Shown here in pieces: positions 1 through 9,903 of a stretch of DNA of 64,000 nucleotides; position 1 is the first letter of the stretch, and each line of letters begins with the position of its first letter. A program made the translations under genes and the position numbers. The stretch covers positions 310,001 through 374,000 of the forward strand of contig NZ_CP142675.1 in assembly GCF_036365825.1 (NCBI RefSeq), given 5' to 3'. Source of the stretch: Qipengyuania sp. HL-TH1 (GTDB taxonomy: Bacteria > Pseudomonadota > Alphaproteobacteria > Sphingomonadales > Sphingomonadaceae). The notes beneath the pieces are model-generated. The model ran no database searches. It had not been told where the DNA came from and saw only the letters and a program-made list of their open reading frames with translations.

Positions 1-1531
1 TCTGGCCTGCGATCGACCGCAGCGCGCCGACGCTGGCACCGGTCGAATCCTGCATCGCGCGGATCTGGTCGGCGATCTCTTCGGTCGCCCGGCTGGTCTG
101 CGCGGCCAGTTCCTTCACTTCGCTGGCGACGACGGCAAACCCGCGTCCGGCTTCGCCGCCACGCGCGGCCTCGATCGAGGCATTGAGCGCGAGCAAATTG
201 GTGCGCTGCGCGATCGACTGGATGAGCTCGACGATCTGGCCGACCTGTTCGGCCGAGCTGGCCAGCGCGGAAATCGTTTCATCGGCTCCGCTCGCGGCAT
301 CGGTGGCCTTGCGCGCAAGGTTGGCCGAATGCGAAGCTTGGCGGCTGATCTCGTTGATCGACATGGCGAATTCGTCCGAGGCTGCCGCGGCTGCGGTAAC
401 CCCGTTGGAAGCCTGCTCCATCGAAACCGTGACGTTCGACGTCTTGGTCGAAGCTTGCTCGGCGGCGGTGGCCATCGATCCGGCGGTGACCCGAAGCTGC
501 GCCGAGGCCGAGGCCACGCCGTTGACGACTTCGCCGACAGTGGTTTCGAAGCGTTCGGCGAAGCGGACCATATCCTGCCCACGCTCGCGGCGTTCGGCCT
601 CGCGTTCCTGCGACAGCTTTTCCAGCTGCCAGGCGCGCTGGAGGAAAACCTCCAGTGCGCGGGCCAGATCGCCGATCTCGTCATAGCGGCCGGTCGCGGG
701 GATATGCATGTCCTTCTCGCCATTGGCGAGGCGCGTGGCGACATGGGTCATGCGGTGCAGCGTGGTCGACACATCACGGCCGAGGTAACGCGCGCTCAGC
801 ATCGCGATCGCAATGCCGATCGCGGCGACCATGAAGAAGGCGGCGAACATCCACATCACCATTCCCTGTGACTCGGCGTCCGACTCTTCGCCGATCCGCT
901 CGATTTCCTCACGCGAGGTGATGGCGAGATCGACGAAATCCTGTCCTTCGAAATACACGCTGTCGGAGAATTCCTGCCACTGCTCCTGCGTGCCGCGCGA
1001 ACTTTGCGCAGCATCGATGCGCAGGCGCATCCGGGCGAGCATTGCGTCGAGCTGGTCGATCTGCGGCAGCACCGAGGGGGCGACATCGGTCACCTGGCCC
1101 TCGAGCGCGCTCAGTGCCCGGTCGGTGTCGTTGAATGCATCCTGCGCGGCGACCAGATCGCTACGCTCGCCCGAGACGGCATAGCGCTGCACGAACAGCC
1201 GGCCTTCATTGGTATCTGCCACCATCCGTTCGGCTGACACGGCCGCGGCAGTGATCGCCATGCGTTCGGTGCGCGCTTCCAGCGCGAAATACCCGCCGAG
1301 ACAGGTGGCGGTCAGGCACAGCAGCACCACGGCGATATTGGCGTGCGAAATGCTCTGCAGCTTCTCGCCGACCGAGCGGTTGGACAGCCAGCCTTTCCAG
1401 CCGCTCGCGACTTCCTCGTCCGGCGCGCTGCCGGCCGGGTGCGGATAGGCCGGGCTTTCGGGTACAGTACCGGGCGAAGAAATTTCGTGTTCGGCAACCA
1501 TGCCGTTGACCATGTCATCAAGCGCGCTCAT
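1..1531 (-). CDS. Methyl-accepting chemotaxis protein, 3' part cut off by window edge
   Basis: Transmembrane chemoreceptor that controls CheA activity. The 510 visible codons show an N-terminal cytosolic stretch, a membrane segment near residues 64-85, a periplasmic helical region, a second membrane segment near 223-245, a HAMP domain, then the long cytoplasmic helix. The highly conserved signalling tip is visible close to the left edge ([19 protein letters not shown]). The C-terminal helix and any CheR-docking tail lie outside the window. The ATG overlaps the stop of the upstream GGDEF/EAL gene as ATGA, so the two are translationally coupled at the end of the che operon. The ligand cannot be told; the periplasmic part resembles a four-helix sensor but this is inference. 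Confidence 0.93.
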   Translation of the reverse strand, partial: MSALDDMVNGMVAEHEISSPGTVPESPAYPHPAGSAPDEEVASGWKGWLSNRSVGEKLQSISHANIAVVLLCLTATCLGGYFALEARTERMAITAAAVSAERMVADTNEGRLFVQRYAVSGERSDLVAAQDAFNDTDRALSALEGQVTDVAPSVLPQIDQLDAMLARMRLRIDAAQSSRGTQEQWQEFSDSVYFEGQDFVDLAITSREEIERIGEESDAESQGMVMWMFAAFFMVAAIGIAIAMLSARYLGRDVSTTLHRMTHVATRLANGEKDMHIPATGRYDEIGDLARALEVFLQRAWQLEKLSQEREAERRERGQDMVRFAERFETTVGEVVNGVASASAQLRVTAGSMATAAEQASTKTSNVTVSMEQASNGVTAAAAASDEFAMSINEISRQASHSANLARKATDAASGADETISALASSAEQVGQIVELIQSIAQRTNLLALNASIEAARGGEAGRGFAVVASEVKELAAQTSRATEEIADQIRAMQDSTGASVGALRSIAGQ

Positions 1532-3066
1532 GCGACCTTGGTTCCCTTGTTCTTGGATTTGCGGGCGAGCGCGATCGGCTTGCCCAGATGCTGCCCGATT
1601 TCCTCGGGCGGCATGGCTTTGAAATAGAGCCAGCCCTGGATCTGGTCGCACCCTGCGGCGCGGACCATCGCGGCCTGTTCTTCGGTTTCGACGCCTTCAG
1701 CGGTGACTGCCATTTTCATGGCGCGTGCCACCGTGATGCTGGAAAGCATCATCGCGCGGCTGCCGTCGTCCTCGCTCGCCTGGACCACCAGGCTGCGGTC
1801 GAGCTTGAGCTTTTCGAAGCGGAACTGGCGCAGGAAACCGATCGATGCATAACCGGTGCCGAAATCGTCGAGCGAGATCTTGACCCCGAAGCTGCGGATG
1901 ACCGCCAGGCTGCGCTCCGCGACCACCGGGTCGAGCACGAGGCAGGTCTCGGTAATCTCTAGTTCGAGGCGGTGGGCATCGAAGCCGGTTTCCTCGAGGA
2001 TATGCCCCAGCTGGATCGGAAATTCGGGATTGCGCAATTGCGCCGCGGAAATGTTGACCGACAAGGTGATGTCGTCCCACGCGAGCGCATCGCAGCAGGC
2101 CTGGCGCATGACCCACAAGCCGATCGCATTGATCAGCCCGCTCTGTTCGGCGACTGGGATGAACACGTTGGGCCCCAGTTCCTTGCCGTCGGGACGCGCC
2201 CAGCGCAGCAGGCATTCGACCGCCACGATCTCGCGCGTATTGCTGTCGACCAGCGGCTGGTAGTGTACGCGGAACTCGTCATTGGCGAGCGCGTGGCGCA
2301 GCTCGTCATCCATTTCCTTAAGCTGTTCGCGGCTGCGGTCGAAGCTGGTGTTGAACCAGGTGCAACGCATCTTGCCGCCCTGTTTGGCGGCATACATCGC
2401 AATGTCCGCACGGCGGAGCAATTCGGAGGAGGGCACGTCGTCCTGCATGGTCCGGCGAGCGAGACCGATACTGGCCCCCAGTGTCAGCCGGCGGTCCTCG
2501 ACATGGATGGGCTTGGTCAGCCGGTCGATGATCCGGCGGCACAATCCTTCGAGCAGCGTTCCGGCGACCGGTCCGCCGATCATCATTGCATATTCGTCGC
2601 CGCCAAGGCGATAGATTGTCGCCTCGCCATCGCTGACCTGTAGGAAGATTTCGGCGCATTCGCGGATCGCGGCGTCCCCGACGAAATGCCCGTAATGGTC
2701 GTTGATCTGCTTGAAGCCATCGAGATCGATCATCGCCAGCGCGACTTCATGGCCCTGCCGGTATTCCTGCTGGATATCGAAATGCAGCGCGCGGCGATTG
2801 GGCAGCAGGGTGAGGCTGTCGCTGCGTGAGAGCTGATCGACGCGGCGCAGGTAGCGCACTCCGAGATAGGCGCAGATGGCGGTTGCGACGCTGGACGCCA
2901 GTGCGCCGAAGCCGAGAATGACCGACGGCGAGCTGAAGTCGAGGTGACGATTGGCCAGCGCGACCAGCCAGGTCAGGATGAAAATGCCCACGAGCGCAGC
3001 CATCGGACCGAAGATGATCGTCCGCGTGCCGCCGCATTCGTCAGACTGGTACGAGCCCACCGTCAT
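1528..3066 (-). CDS. GGDEF/EAL cyclic-di-GMP signalling protein
   Basis: Inner-membrane c-di-GMP turnover protein of 512 residues. Two membrane helices (about 18-37 and 47-68) are followed by a GGDEF domain (motif [10 protein letters not shown]) and an EAL domain. The EAL motif reads ECL (VECLLRW), but [10 protein letters not shown] and the following KLDRS are intact, so phosphodiesterase activity is likely. The GGDEF signature is intact (as GGDEY), with no RxxD inhibitory site just upstream. A short sensor-free N-terminus suggests regulation by partners. It sits between cheR (105-bp gap) and the MCP (ATGA overlap), tying c-di-GMP to chemotaxis. A GTG at 3060 has a better-spaced GAGGG ribosome site than the ATG at 3066 and may be the true start. 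Confidence 0.92.
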   Translation of the reverse strand: MTVGSYQSDECGGTRTIIFGPMAALVGIFILTWLVALANRHLDFSSPSVILGFGALASSVATAICAYLGVRYLRRVDQLSRSDSLTLLPNRRALHFDIQQEYRQGHEVALAMIDLDGFKQINDHYGHFVGDAAIRECAEIFLQVSDGEATIYRLGGDEYAMMIGGPVAGTLLEGLCRRIIDRLTKPIHVEDRRLTLGASIGLARRTMQDDVPSSELLRRADIAMYAAKQGGKMRCTWFNTSFDRSREQLKEMDDELRHALANDEFRVHYQPLVDSNTREIVAVECLLRWARPDGKELGPNVFIPVAEQSGLINAIGLWVMRQACCDALAWDDITLSVNISAAQLRNPEFPIQLGHILEETGFDAHRLELEITETCLVLDPVVAERSLAVIRSFGVKISLDDFGTGYASIGFLRQFRFEKLKLDRSLVVQASEDDGSRAMMLSSITVARAMKMAVTAEGVETEEQAAMVRAAGCDQIQGWLYFKAMPPEEIGQHLGKPIALARKSKNKGTKVA

Positions 3067-3171
3067 CCCTCAACACGCGCCTCTTATTACGATCCTTGCA
3101 GTGACTTAGAGTTCATTCGCTAAATAAGGGTAAATCAGCGGTTTACCTTGGCGAAGCTTCGCCGGGTGAAG

Positions 3172-4038
3172 TCAGAACCCGGCGGCCCGCTGGCGCGGTG
3201 CGGCGGCCAAGGACGTGTCCTCGTGAATTGGCGCATAAAGCGACGATCCGAATTCGGCTGGCTTGAACCTTTCGGTCTGCCCGACCACCGTTTCACCCGC
3301 GCCGAGCATCAGCCAGCCATCGGCCGCAATTCCACTGGCGAGCCGGTCGAAAGCGGTCGCACGGGTCTGCGGATCGAAATAGAGCAGGACATTGCGGCAC
3401 ATCACCAGGTCGAACCGACCCGGCGAGGGCGGAAAGTCGAGGATGTTGTGCTGCTGGAAGCGGGTCATCGCGCGGATCCTGTCGGTCGCCTGCCAGTGGC
3501 CCTTGTCCTCGACGAAGAAGTTCAGCATCTGCGCGACACTGATCCCGCGCTGGATTTCGAACTGGGTATAAAGCCCGTCGCGCGCGGTATCGATCGCCTT
3601 GCTCGACACATCGGTCCCGAGGATCTCGATCGTCCAGTCGGCCCAGCGGGCAGGCTGTTCGGCGAAGATCATCGCCAGGCTCAGCGCTTCCTGTCCGGTC
3701 GAGCAGCCGGCCGACCAGATCGTCAGCCGCTTGCGTGCTTCGCGCTTGCGCGCAAGGTCGGGCAGGACCTGGTTGGCGAGCACCGAGAAATAGGCATTGT
3801 CGCGAAAGAAATAGGTCTCATTGTTGAGCAGGGCCTCGACCACCCTGGTCGCCAACTGCTGCTCGCTGGGGCGTTCCAGCATGCAGGCAAGCTGGTCGAC
3901 ATTCTCGATCTCGAATTCGCGGAACAGGCCGGACAGCGCACTCGAGACACGCCAGCGGCGCCCTTCCGTCAATTGCTGTCCTGTACGCTGTGCAAGAAGT
4001 TCACCGATGATGCGATGCGAAGCGTCGTCTACCGCCAT
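3172..4038 (-). CDS. cheR: Chemotaxis protein methyltransferase CheR
   Basis: S-adenosylmethionine-dependent glutamate O-methyltransferase that methylates the signalling helices of MCPs for adaptation. The 288-residue length is normal. The N-terminal all-alpha CheR domain ends with ALLNNETYFFRD. The Rossmann methyltransferase follows with WSAGCSTGQEALSLAM (SAM loop), GTDVSSKAIDTARDGLY and FDLVMCRNVLLYFD. It starts inside the last codons of cheB (10-bp overlap), indicating translational coupling in the cheA-W-Y-B-R operon. Confidence 0.96.
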   Translation of the reverse strand: MAVDDASHRIIGELLAQRTGQQLTEGRRWRVSSALSGLFREFEIENVDQLACMLERPSEQQLATRVVEALLNNETYFFRDNAYFSVLANQVLPDLARKREARKRLTIWSAGCSTGQEALSLAMIFAEQPARWADWTIEILGTDVSSKAIDTARDGLYTQFEIQRGISVAQMLNFFVEDKGHWQATDRIRAMTRFQQHNILDFPPSPGRFDLVMCRNVLLYFDPQTRATAFDRLASGIAADGWLMLGAGETVVGQTERFKPAEFGSSLYAPIHEDTSLAAAPRQRAAGF

Positions 4039-5114
4039 GCGTCGGCTCCCGCGCTCGCGAGCAACTCGTCGGCGAGTTCGGCCGGGGGCAGAACGGCAGC
4101 CGCCTGTCCCAGTTCGGTCACGGCGCGGGGCATGCCCCAGACAGCACAGGTTTCGGCGTTTTGGGCGAAGATCGTTCCGCCCGCCGATACGATCGACTGG
4201 GCGCCATCGCTACCGTCGCGGCCCATGCCCGACAGCAGGACGCCGGCGACATGCCCGTCATAGGCTTCGGCCAGCGTGTCGAACATCGGATCGACCGAGG
4301 GCATGCAGCCGCTCTTCACCGGATGATAGGCGAGCCCGAGGGTGTGAAAGCCGCCCGATTTGCGCACCACCATATGGCCGTGGCCGGGCGCGATATAGAT
4401 CTTGCCGCGTTCGATCCGCACGCCTTCGTCGGCGAGGATCGCAGGCCGTTTGGCAGCCATTTCCATCTGCTGGGCGAACACGGGGATGAAGCTGGGCGGA
4501 AGATGCTGCGTCACCAGGATCGGCAGGTCGAAATTCTTCGGTACCTGGGCGAGGAACAGGTTGAGCGCATGAATCCCGCCGGTCGAGGCGCCGATGGCGA
4601 CGATCTGGGGCGGCTTGCCGAATCCCTTGATAGCGGGGGAGGCGGAGTTCGCGTCGGGCGCAATGCCCTTGAGCGCGCGGATCTTGCCCAGCAGGGTCGA
4701 CTTGTAATCGTCGTTGAAACCGCCCGGACGCGGCTTGAGCATCGTGTCGGCGGCACCCAGGGAAAGTGCCTTGACGGTCGCTTCCGCGCCGTCGGCGGTG
4801 AGCGAGGAGATGACAAGCACCTTGGTCTCGGGTGCGACTTCCATGATCTTGGGCAGCGCCTCGAGCCCGCCCATGCCGGGCATCTCAAGGTCGAGCAGCA
4901 TGACGTCGGCAGTGACCGAAGCCAGCTCGCTAAGCCCACTTTCCGCCGTGTTGGAGGTCGCGACGATTTCCATGTCGGTTTCAAGCCCGATCATGCGCGT
5001 GAACACCGTGCGCACGGTCAGCGAATCGTCGACGATCATCACCCGCACCGGATCGGCGCAAGTGGGGTTGGAGGGGTCGGAAGCTACGGGTTCGGAACGG
5101 AGAAGCGCGCCCAT
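4029..5114 (-). CDS. cheB: Chemotaxis protein-glutamate methylesterase CheB
   Basis: Response regulator and methylesterase/amidase that removes methyl groups from MCPs, opposing CheR. The N-terminal receiver domain has the acidic pair at Asp29/30 and phosphoacceptor Asp75 (VMLLDLEMPG). After a linker the esterase domain carries the catalytic triad: Ser177 in GASTGG, His204 in QHLPP and Asp300 in GMGRDG. The start is supported by an AGGAGG ribosome site. It lies 11 bp after cheY and overlaps cheR. Phosphorylation by CheA is expected from the family. Confidence 0.97.
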   Translation of the reverse strand: MGALLRSEPVASDPSNPTCADPVRVMIVDDSLTVRTVFTRMIGLETDMEIVATSNTAESGLSELASVTADVMLLDLEMPGMGGLEALPKIMEVAPETKVLVISSLTADGAEATVKALSLGAADTMLKPRPGGFNDDYKSTLLGKIRALKGIAPDANSASPAIKGFGKPPQIVAIGASTGGIHALNLFLAQVPKNFDLPILVTQHLPPSFIPVFAQQMEMAAKRPAILADEGVRIERGKIYIAPGHGHMVVRKSGGFHTLGLAYHPVKSGCMPSVDPMFDTLAEAYDGHVAGVLLSGMGRDGSDGAQSIVSAGGTIFAQNAETCAVWGMPRAVTELGQAAAVLPPAELADELLASAGADAWR

Positions 5115-5125
5115 GTCACGCCTCC

Positions 5126-5491
5126 TCAGGCCATGCCGACAAGCTGGAGCTTGATCTGCAATGTTTCGTGGTCGAACGGCTTCATCACATATTCGTCGGC
5201 GCCCGCGCTGATCGCTTCGCGAATATGCGCGACATCGTTCTCGGTCGTGCAGAACACGACCTTGGGCTTGTCGCCGCCATCACGCTGGCGCAGCTGGGTG
5301 ATGAATTCGATGCCGGTCATCACCGGCATGTTCCAATCGAGCAGGACCACATCGGGCATCCCCTCGGCACATTTGTCGAGGCCTTCCTGGCCGTTCTCGG
5401 CCTCCTCGACATGGAAGCCCAGCGTCTCGAGGATATGCCTCGAAACCTTCCGGATGACGCGCGAATCGTCGACGATAAGGCAAGATTTCAT
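5126..5491 (-). CDS. cheY: Chemotaxis response regulator CheY
   Basis: Single-domain receiver protein (121 residues) that carries the CheA phosphoryl group to the flagellar motor or another output. Acidic pocket Asp8/Asp9, phosphoacceptor Asp52 (VVLLDWNMP), switch Thr around 82/83 and conserved Lys104 (MKPFD) are all present. A GAGGG ribosome site precedes the ATG. It lies between cheW and cheB on the same strand. No flagellar genes are in the window, so its target is not visible. Confidence 0.95.
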   Translation of the reverse strand: MKSCLIVDDSRVIRKVSRHILETLGFHVEEAENGQEGLDKCAEGMPDVVLLDWNMPVMTGIEFITQLRQRDGGDKPKVVFCTTENDVAHIREAISAGADEYVMKPFDHETLQIKLQLVGMA

Positions 5492-5547
5492 TCTAATACC
5501 CTCTGGTGTTTCCCAGCAATTCGTAGAGTCAGTAGGTAACTATTAGC

Positions 5548-5982
5548 TTAAGCCGCCTGCGCGATCGGTCCTGAAACCAGCGCTTCGACATCGATCAGCA
5601 GGGTCGGGCCGCCATCGGTTTCGACCATGCCGCGCGCGGCGGCCTGCCAGCCTTCGCCAAAGCCGCCGGGAACCCCGACCGGATCGCTCCGTGCCTCGCC
5701 CACATCATAGGCTTCATCGACCAGTAGCGCGTAGAGATGCCCTTCGACATCGACCACGGCGGCGCGCTGTCCCGAGGTATCCTGCCGGCCGGTAAAGCCG
5801 AGCGCGACCGGACAATCGATTACGGTGAGCGCCTGGCTGCGCAAGGCGGTCAGGCCGCGGATGAAGGACGGTACGCCCGGGATGGGCGTGATGTCGTCGA
5901 TCTCGATCACCGACTGGACGCGAATCGCGGGGATCGCCGCACGGCGCCCGGCGATCAGACACATGAGCAGGAGTTCGTTCAT
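5548..5982 (-). CDS. cheW: Chemotaxis adaptor CheW
   Basis: Scaffold protein that couples CheA to chemoreceptors; 144 residues, a single CheW domain. The sequence begins MNELLLMC with the typical AIPAIRVQSVIEI strand and continues through a GLTALRSQALTVID segment. Start chosen at 5982 because its ATG overlaps the cheA stop as ATGA; longer readings into cheA are implausible. It has the family beta-barrel pattern throughout and no fused domain. Confidence 0.9.
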   Translation of the reverse strand: MNELLLMCLIAGRRAAIPAIRVQSVIEIDDITPIPGVPSFIRGLTALRSQALTVIDCPVALGFTGRQDTSGQRAAVVDVEGHLYALLVDEAYDVGEARSDPVGVPGGFGEGWQAAARGMVETDGGPTLLIDVEALVSGPIAQAA

Positions 5983-8370
5983 GCTGTCTTCCCCATGCGA
6001 GCTTGCTTGAGCGCGTCGAGCAGTGCGTCGCGGTCGTAGCGATAAATGGTGTCGTCCGCGGTCTCGGGTAATTCGGGTTCGGGACGCAGGCGGATCACGC
6101 GGCGCGCCGGCCCGCTTGCCATGGGCGCGTTTTCGGCGAGTTCGATCGCGACGTCGGCTTCCTCGGTTTCGTCGGTGGAAACGCGGTAACCGGCAGCTTC
6201 GACCAGCGGTTCGAGAATGGTCCGGGCCCAATCGCTATCGGCGGGCAGACGGCAGGACATCGGTTGCTCGGTGCGACGCGGCGCGTGGTGCTTGGCGAAC
6301 AGCGCATGGCCGTCGATCACCGGGACCGGCTGGTCGCCGATCAGCGTGACGCCCTCGACCGAAGTATCGCCATGCGAGGGGATGATGTCGCCATCCATAT
6401 CGGCAGCGTCGAGCACCTCGCGCACCGCATAGACCACTTCGCATTCGCCATCCGACAGGCGCAGCAGGCGGCACTTGTCTTCGGGCAGGTCGCCATATTC
6501 CTGGCCGACGAGCGAGAAGATCGCCCCGTCGATGACTGCCTGGGCGCGGGCGCCCTCGATATCGATCGCTTCGCGCGCAATCGTATCGATGCGGCGGACC
6601 AGTTCGAGACGGACCGCGCGGCGGCGCCCGTCGAGGCCGGTGAAGAGCATGACCGGATGGGTCTTGCGGCGTTCGACCTGTTCTTCTTCGTCCACCCGGG
6701 TCGAGCTGCGCATTTCATTCACCAGCTGGCGCTGCTCGGCGATGCTCGGCAGGTCGAGCAGCATCATCGGGCGGCCATCGTCGAGCAGCGTGGTCCCGGC
6801 GTAGAGCCGGGTCTCCATGATTGCGGGTGCGATCGGTTTCACCACGACGTCTTCGTGGTCATAGACCCGGTCGACCGCGAGCGCGAAGACATCCTCGCTG
6901 GCAAGGCGGATGAGCACGAGCGTCTTGTCCTGCCAGTCGGTGTCCTGGTTGGTTTCGGTGCCGAGAATCTCGCCGAGCGAGAGGCAGGGCACACGTTTGC
7001 CGCGGAAGGTCATCAGCTGGCGTTCGCCCGCTTCGGCAAAGTCGACATGGTCGCTCGAACCGAAGACGATTTCTTCGACATAGCTGCGCGGGATCGCGTA
7101 GCGCTGGCCCACTGCTTCCCACGGTCAGCGCGGCGATGATGCTCAGCGTGAGCGGCAGCTTGAGATAGAAGCTGGTGCCTTCGCCCGGCTTGGTGGCGAC
7201 GTCGATCGAGCCGCCGACGCGTTCGATATTGGCGCGCACCACGTCCATCCCCACGCCGCGGCCCGATACCGAGCTGACCTGGTCGGCGGTCGAGAGGCCG
7301 GGTTCGAAGATCAGGTAATGCCGCCGCCGTTCGGACATCTTGTCGACTTCGGACTGGCTGTAGATGCCTGCCGCGACGGCCTTGGCCGCGAGCCGATCGG
7401 TGTTGATCCCGCGTCCGTCGTCGGTGATGGTCAGGGTGATCTGGTTGCCCGCCTGACGCGCGGCAAACTTGAGCAGCCCGATTTCGCGCTTGTTCGATTT
7501 GAGGCGTTCGCCCGGGCCTTCGAGCCCGTGATCGATGGCATTGCGGATGATATGGGTGAGCGGGTCGCGGACCATCTCGACCATTTCGCGATCGAGTTCG
7601 ACTTCGCCGCCTTCGAAATCGACCATGACCTGCTTGCCGAGCTCGTTCGACAGGTCGCGCACGAGCCGCGGCAGCGAGGTGAACAGATGTTCGAGCCGCT
7701 GCATACGCATGCGGGTGATCGAGGTGCGGACATCGGCAAGGATCGCGCTGAGGCGATCGAATGGGCCATCGATGGTCGGCTGTTCGCCCGCTTCGCGCAG
7801 GCGGCGCGCAAGGTCGTTGCGCGCAAGGACCATGTCCGACACGCCCTTCATTACTTCGTCGAGCAATTCGGTGGGCAGGCGGATGGAGCGCTGGACACCC
7901 GCATTGGGCGCGGCTTTCGGCGCGGCGTCTTCCTCGCTTGCTGCGGCCGGTGTTTCGGTAGGGGGCTGCGACGATGCGCCGCCGGTGACTTCGATGGTTG
8001 CGCCTGCCTGCAATGCGGCGATCAGCTGGTCGTCACCGCCTTCGGGATATTCCTCGCCCGCTTCGATCGAATCGGTCATCTCGCTGATGCGGTCGATGAT
8101 TGCGAGGACGGCGGATACCAGCGCGCGGTCGGGTTCGCGGCGTCCGGAACGGCATTCGGCCAGCGTGTCTTCGGCCGCGTGGCTGAGCTTTTCCAGCCGC
8201 GGAAAATCGAAGAAGCCGCAATTGCCCTTCACCGTGTGGACGAAGCGGAAAATGGTATCGAGCCGCGCCTTGTCCGAAGGATCGGCTTCCCAGGCGACGA
8301 TCTCGCCGCCGCTCGCTTCCAGCATTTCGCGGGTTTCGGCCACGAAATCCGCCAGCAGGTCATCCATCAT
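5979..8370 (-). CDS. cheA: Chemotaxis histidine kinase CheA, interrupted by an apparent +1 frameshift
   Basis: Kinase that autophosphorylates in response to MCPs and phosphorylates CheY and CheB. In transcription order: Hpt domain with His45 (FRFVHTVKGNCGFF), dimerisation helices, HATPase with N box (RNAIDHGLE) and G boxes (DDGRGIN, GRGVGMDVV). After about residue 420 the frame is lost at 7108-7110, where a GGG run reads as one base too many; the frame resumes as QRYAIPRSYVEEIV and runs to 5979. Removing one G gives an unbroken 796-residue protein. The second half holds a CheW-like domain, what looks like a second one, and a C-terminal receiver-like domain lacking an obvious phosphoacceptor Asp. 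Ribosome site GAGGGG. Either a sequencing error or a real lesion that would remove receptor coupling. Confidence 0.9.
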
Positions 8371-8413
8371 TGTAAGCCCCTCGTACGATGCGAACGGCTA
8401 TGGACGAGGATGG

Positions 8414-9817
8414 TTAACTATTGGTTTGGGCGGCGGCGCCCTTTTCGGACGGTGCGCGCAGCACGCGCCAGACGATGAACGCGGCCAGCGCCCCGCCGGC
8501 GAGATTGGCGACCAGTTCGGCAGCATAAATCGCGGGCGAGCCCCAATATGCGCGCAGCAGCCAGCCGAACGGCAGCATCACCAGGAACACGCGCGCGGCG
8601 CTCTGCGCGAGGGCGAAGCCCGCCTTGTCGACGGCATTGAGCGCGCCATTGGCCACGATCAGCAGGCCGAAACCGGCATAGCCCCACACCGAAATCGCGA
8701 GATAGCGGGAGAATTCCTCGATCACTGCGGGATCGTCGGTGAAGATGTCGGCAAACCAGTCGCCGGTAAAGAACAGGACCAGCGCGATTGCGAGGCCATA
8801 GCCGATGCAGAACAGCCCCGACCACCACATCGCCCAGCGTGCCCGATCGGGGCGGCGCGCGCCCCAGTTCTGTCCAACGATCGCGCCGATCGATCCCGAC
8901 AGGGCAAGCAAGGGCACGACCGCGAAACTCTGCAGCCGTCCGGCCGCACCGAAACCTGCCACCGCGGCCTCGCCCTGGTTGGCAAGCAGCGCGGTGAGGA
9001 CCGACAGGCCGATCGGATTGATCGCGTTCGAAAAGGCGGCGGGCGCGGCGACCGAGAGGATCGCCTTGCTCGAAGCGCCGACATCGCAATCGCGGATCGC
9101 GGCGGGGTGGATGTGCAGTTTCGCGCCGCGGATCAGCCACAGCGCGACGAGGATGGCGATGAAGAACCCGGCAATCGTAGCATAGGCGGCCCCGGCGATA
9201 CCGAAACCGGCAATGCCGAATGCGCCGGTGATCAGGATCGGATCGAGCATCCAATTGGCCACCGAATAGGTCAGCGAGACATAGCTGGTCTTGCGCGCCT
9301 CGCCCTGTCCGCGCAGCACGCCGTTGAGCCCCATCTGCAGCAGCATGATCGGCAGCCCCAGCGCATAAGGGCGCATGTACTGGCCGATCAGCGGGAGCAG
9401 GTTTTCCGACGCCTGCATCAGCCGGAACAGCGGATCGAGCAGCAGATAAAGCCCCAGCCCGAGGACGAGCCCGGCGCCCAGCGCGAAGACCGCGCCGAAA
9501 TTCGCCCGCCGCTCCGCGCGCGGCACATCGCCTTCGCCCAGCGCGCGGGCGATAACCGAATTGATCCCCACCATGACGCCGACGCCAAGGCTCGAAAGCG
9601 CGATGGTGATGGGGAAGATGAAGCTGACCGCCGCCAGTTCCTGCGCGCCCAGCTGGCCGATGAAATAGGCATCGATCAGCCCGACCGACATGATCGCCGC
9701 GACGCCGAAGATCATCGGCATCGTCTGGCTGACGAGATGGCCGCGAATGCTCCCGCGGGTGAGTTTGGCCATCTCGCTCATCGCGGGCGGCGTTAGCGGG
9801 GCGGGGCTGGCTTGCAT
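8414..9817 (-). CDS. MATE family efflux transporter
   Basis: Cation-coupled multidrug/metabolite exporter of the inner membrane; 467 residues with about twelve hydrophobic helices in two similar halves. Family features visible are the N-terminal PMIFGVAAIMSVGLIDAYFI helix, the loop VLRGQGEARKTSY at the end of the fourth helix, and the repeat-equivalent loop after ALSGSIGAIVGQNWGAR. The start at 9817 gives a short leader before the first helix; Met13 (MSEMAKL) is an alternative. It ends 43 bp before cheA on the same strand, but a link to chemotaxis is not implied. Substrate unknown. Confidence 0.9.
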   Translation of the reverse strand: MQASPAPLTPPAMSEMAKLTRGSIRGHLVSQTMPMIFGVAAIMSVGLIDAYFIGQLGAQELAAVSFIFPITIALSSLGVGVMVGINSVIARALGEGDVPRAERRANFGAVFALGAGLVLGLGLYLLLDPLFRLMQASENLLPLIGQYMRPYALGLPIMLLQMGLNGVLRGQGEARKTSYVSLTYSVANWMLDPILITGAFGIAGFGIAGAAYATIAGFFIAILVALWLIRGAKLHIHPAAIRDCDVGASSKAILSVAAPAAFSNAINPIGLSVLTALLANQGEAAVAGFGAAGRLQSFAVVPLLALSGSIGAIVGQNWGARRPDRARWAMWWSGLFCIGYGLAIALVLFFTGDWFADIFTDDPAVIEEFSRYLAISVWGYAGFGLLIVANGALNAVDKAGFALAQSAARVFLVMLPFGWLLRAYWGSPAIYAAELVANLAGGALAAFIVWRVLRAPSEKGAAAQTNS

Positions 9818-9903
9818 AGCGCCAAGTCCTGCCGTCTTGCGGACTCGCGCCCGGCCGTGCGATACAGGTCCTCAAACAAAACCCCTTACGGAGAGAGCTT
9901 GCC

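Noticed and set aside
5548..6231. A longer CheW reading into cheA
   Set aside because: The extra N-terminus is Arg-rich and overlaps cheA out of frame; the ATGA-coupled start at 5982 fits the CheW domain.
7535..9796. A 753-residue open frame on the plus strand opposite cheA and the MATE gene
   Set aside because: It is antisense to two well-identified genes and has an Arg/Asp/Gly/Gln-rich composition typical of frames read across high-GC codons.
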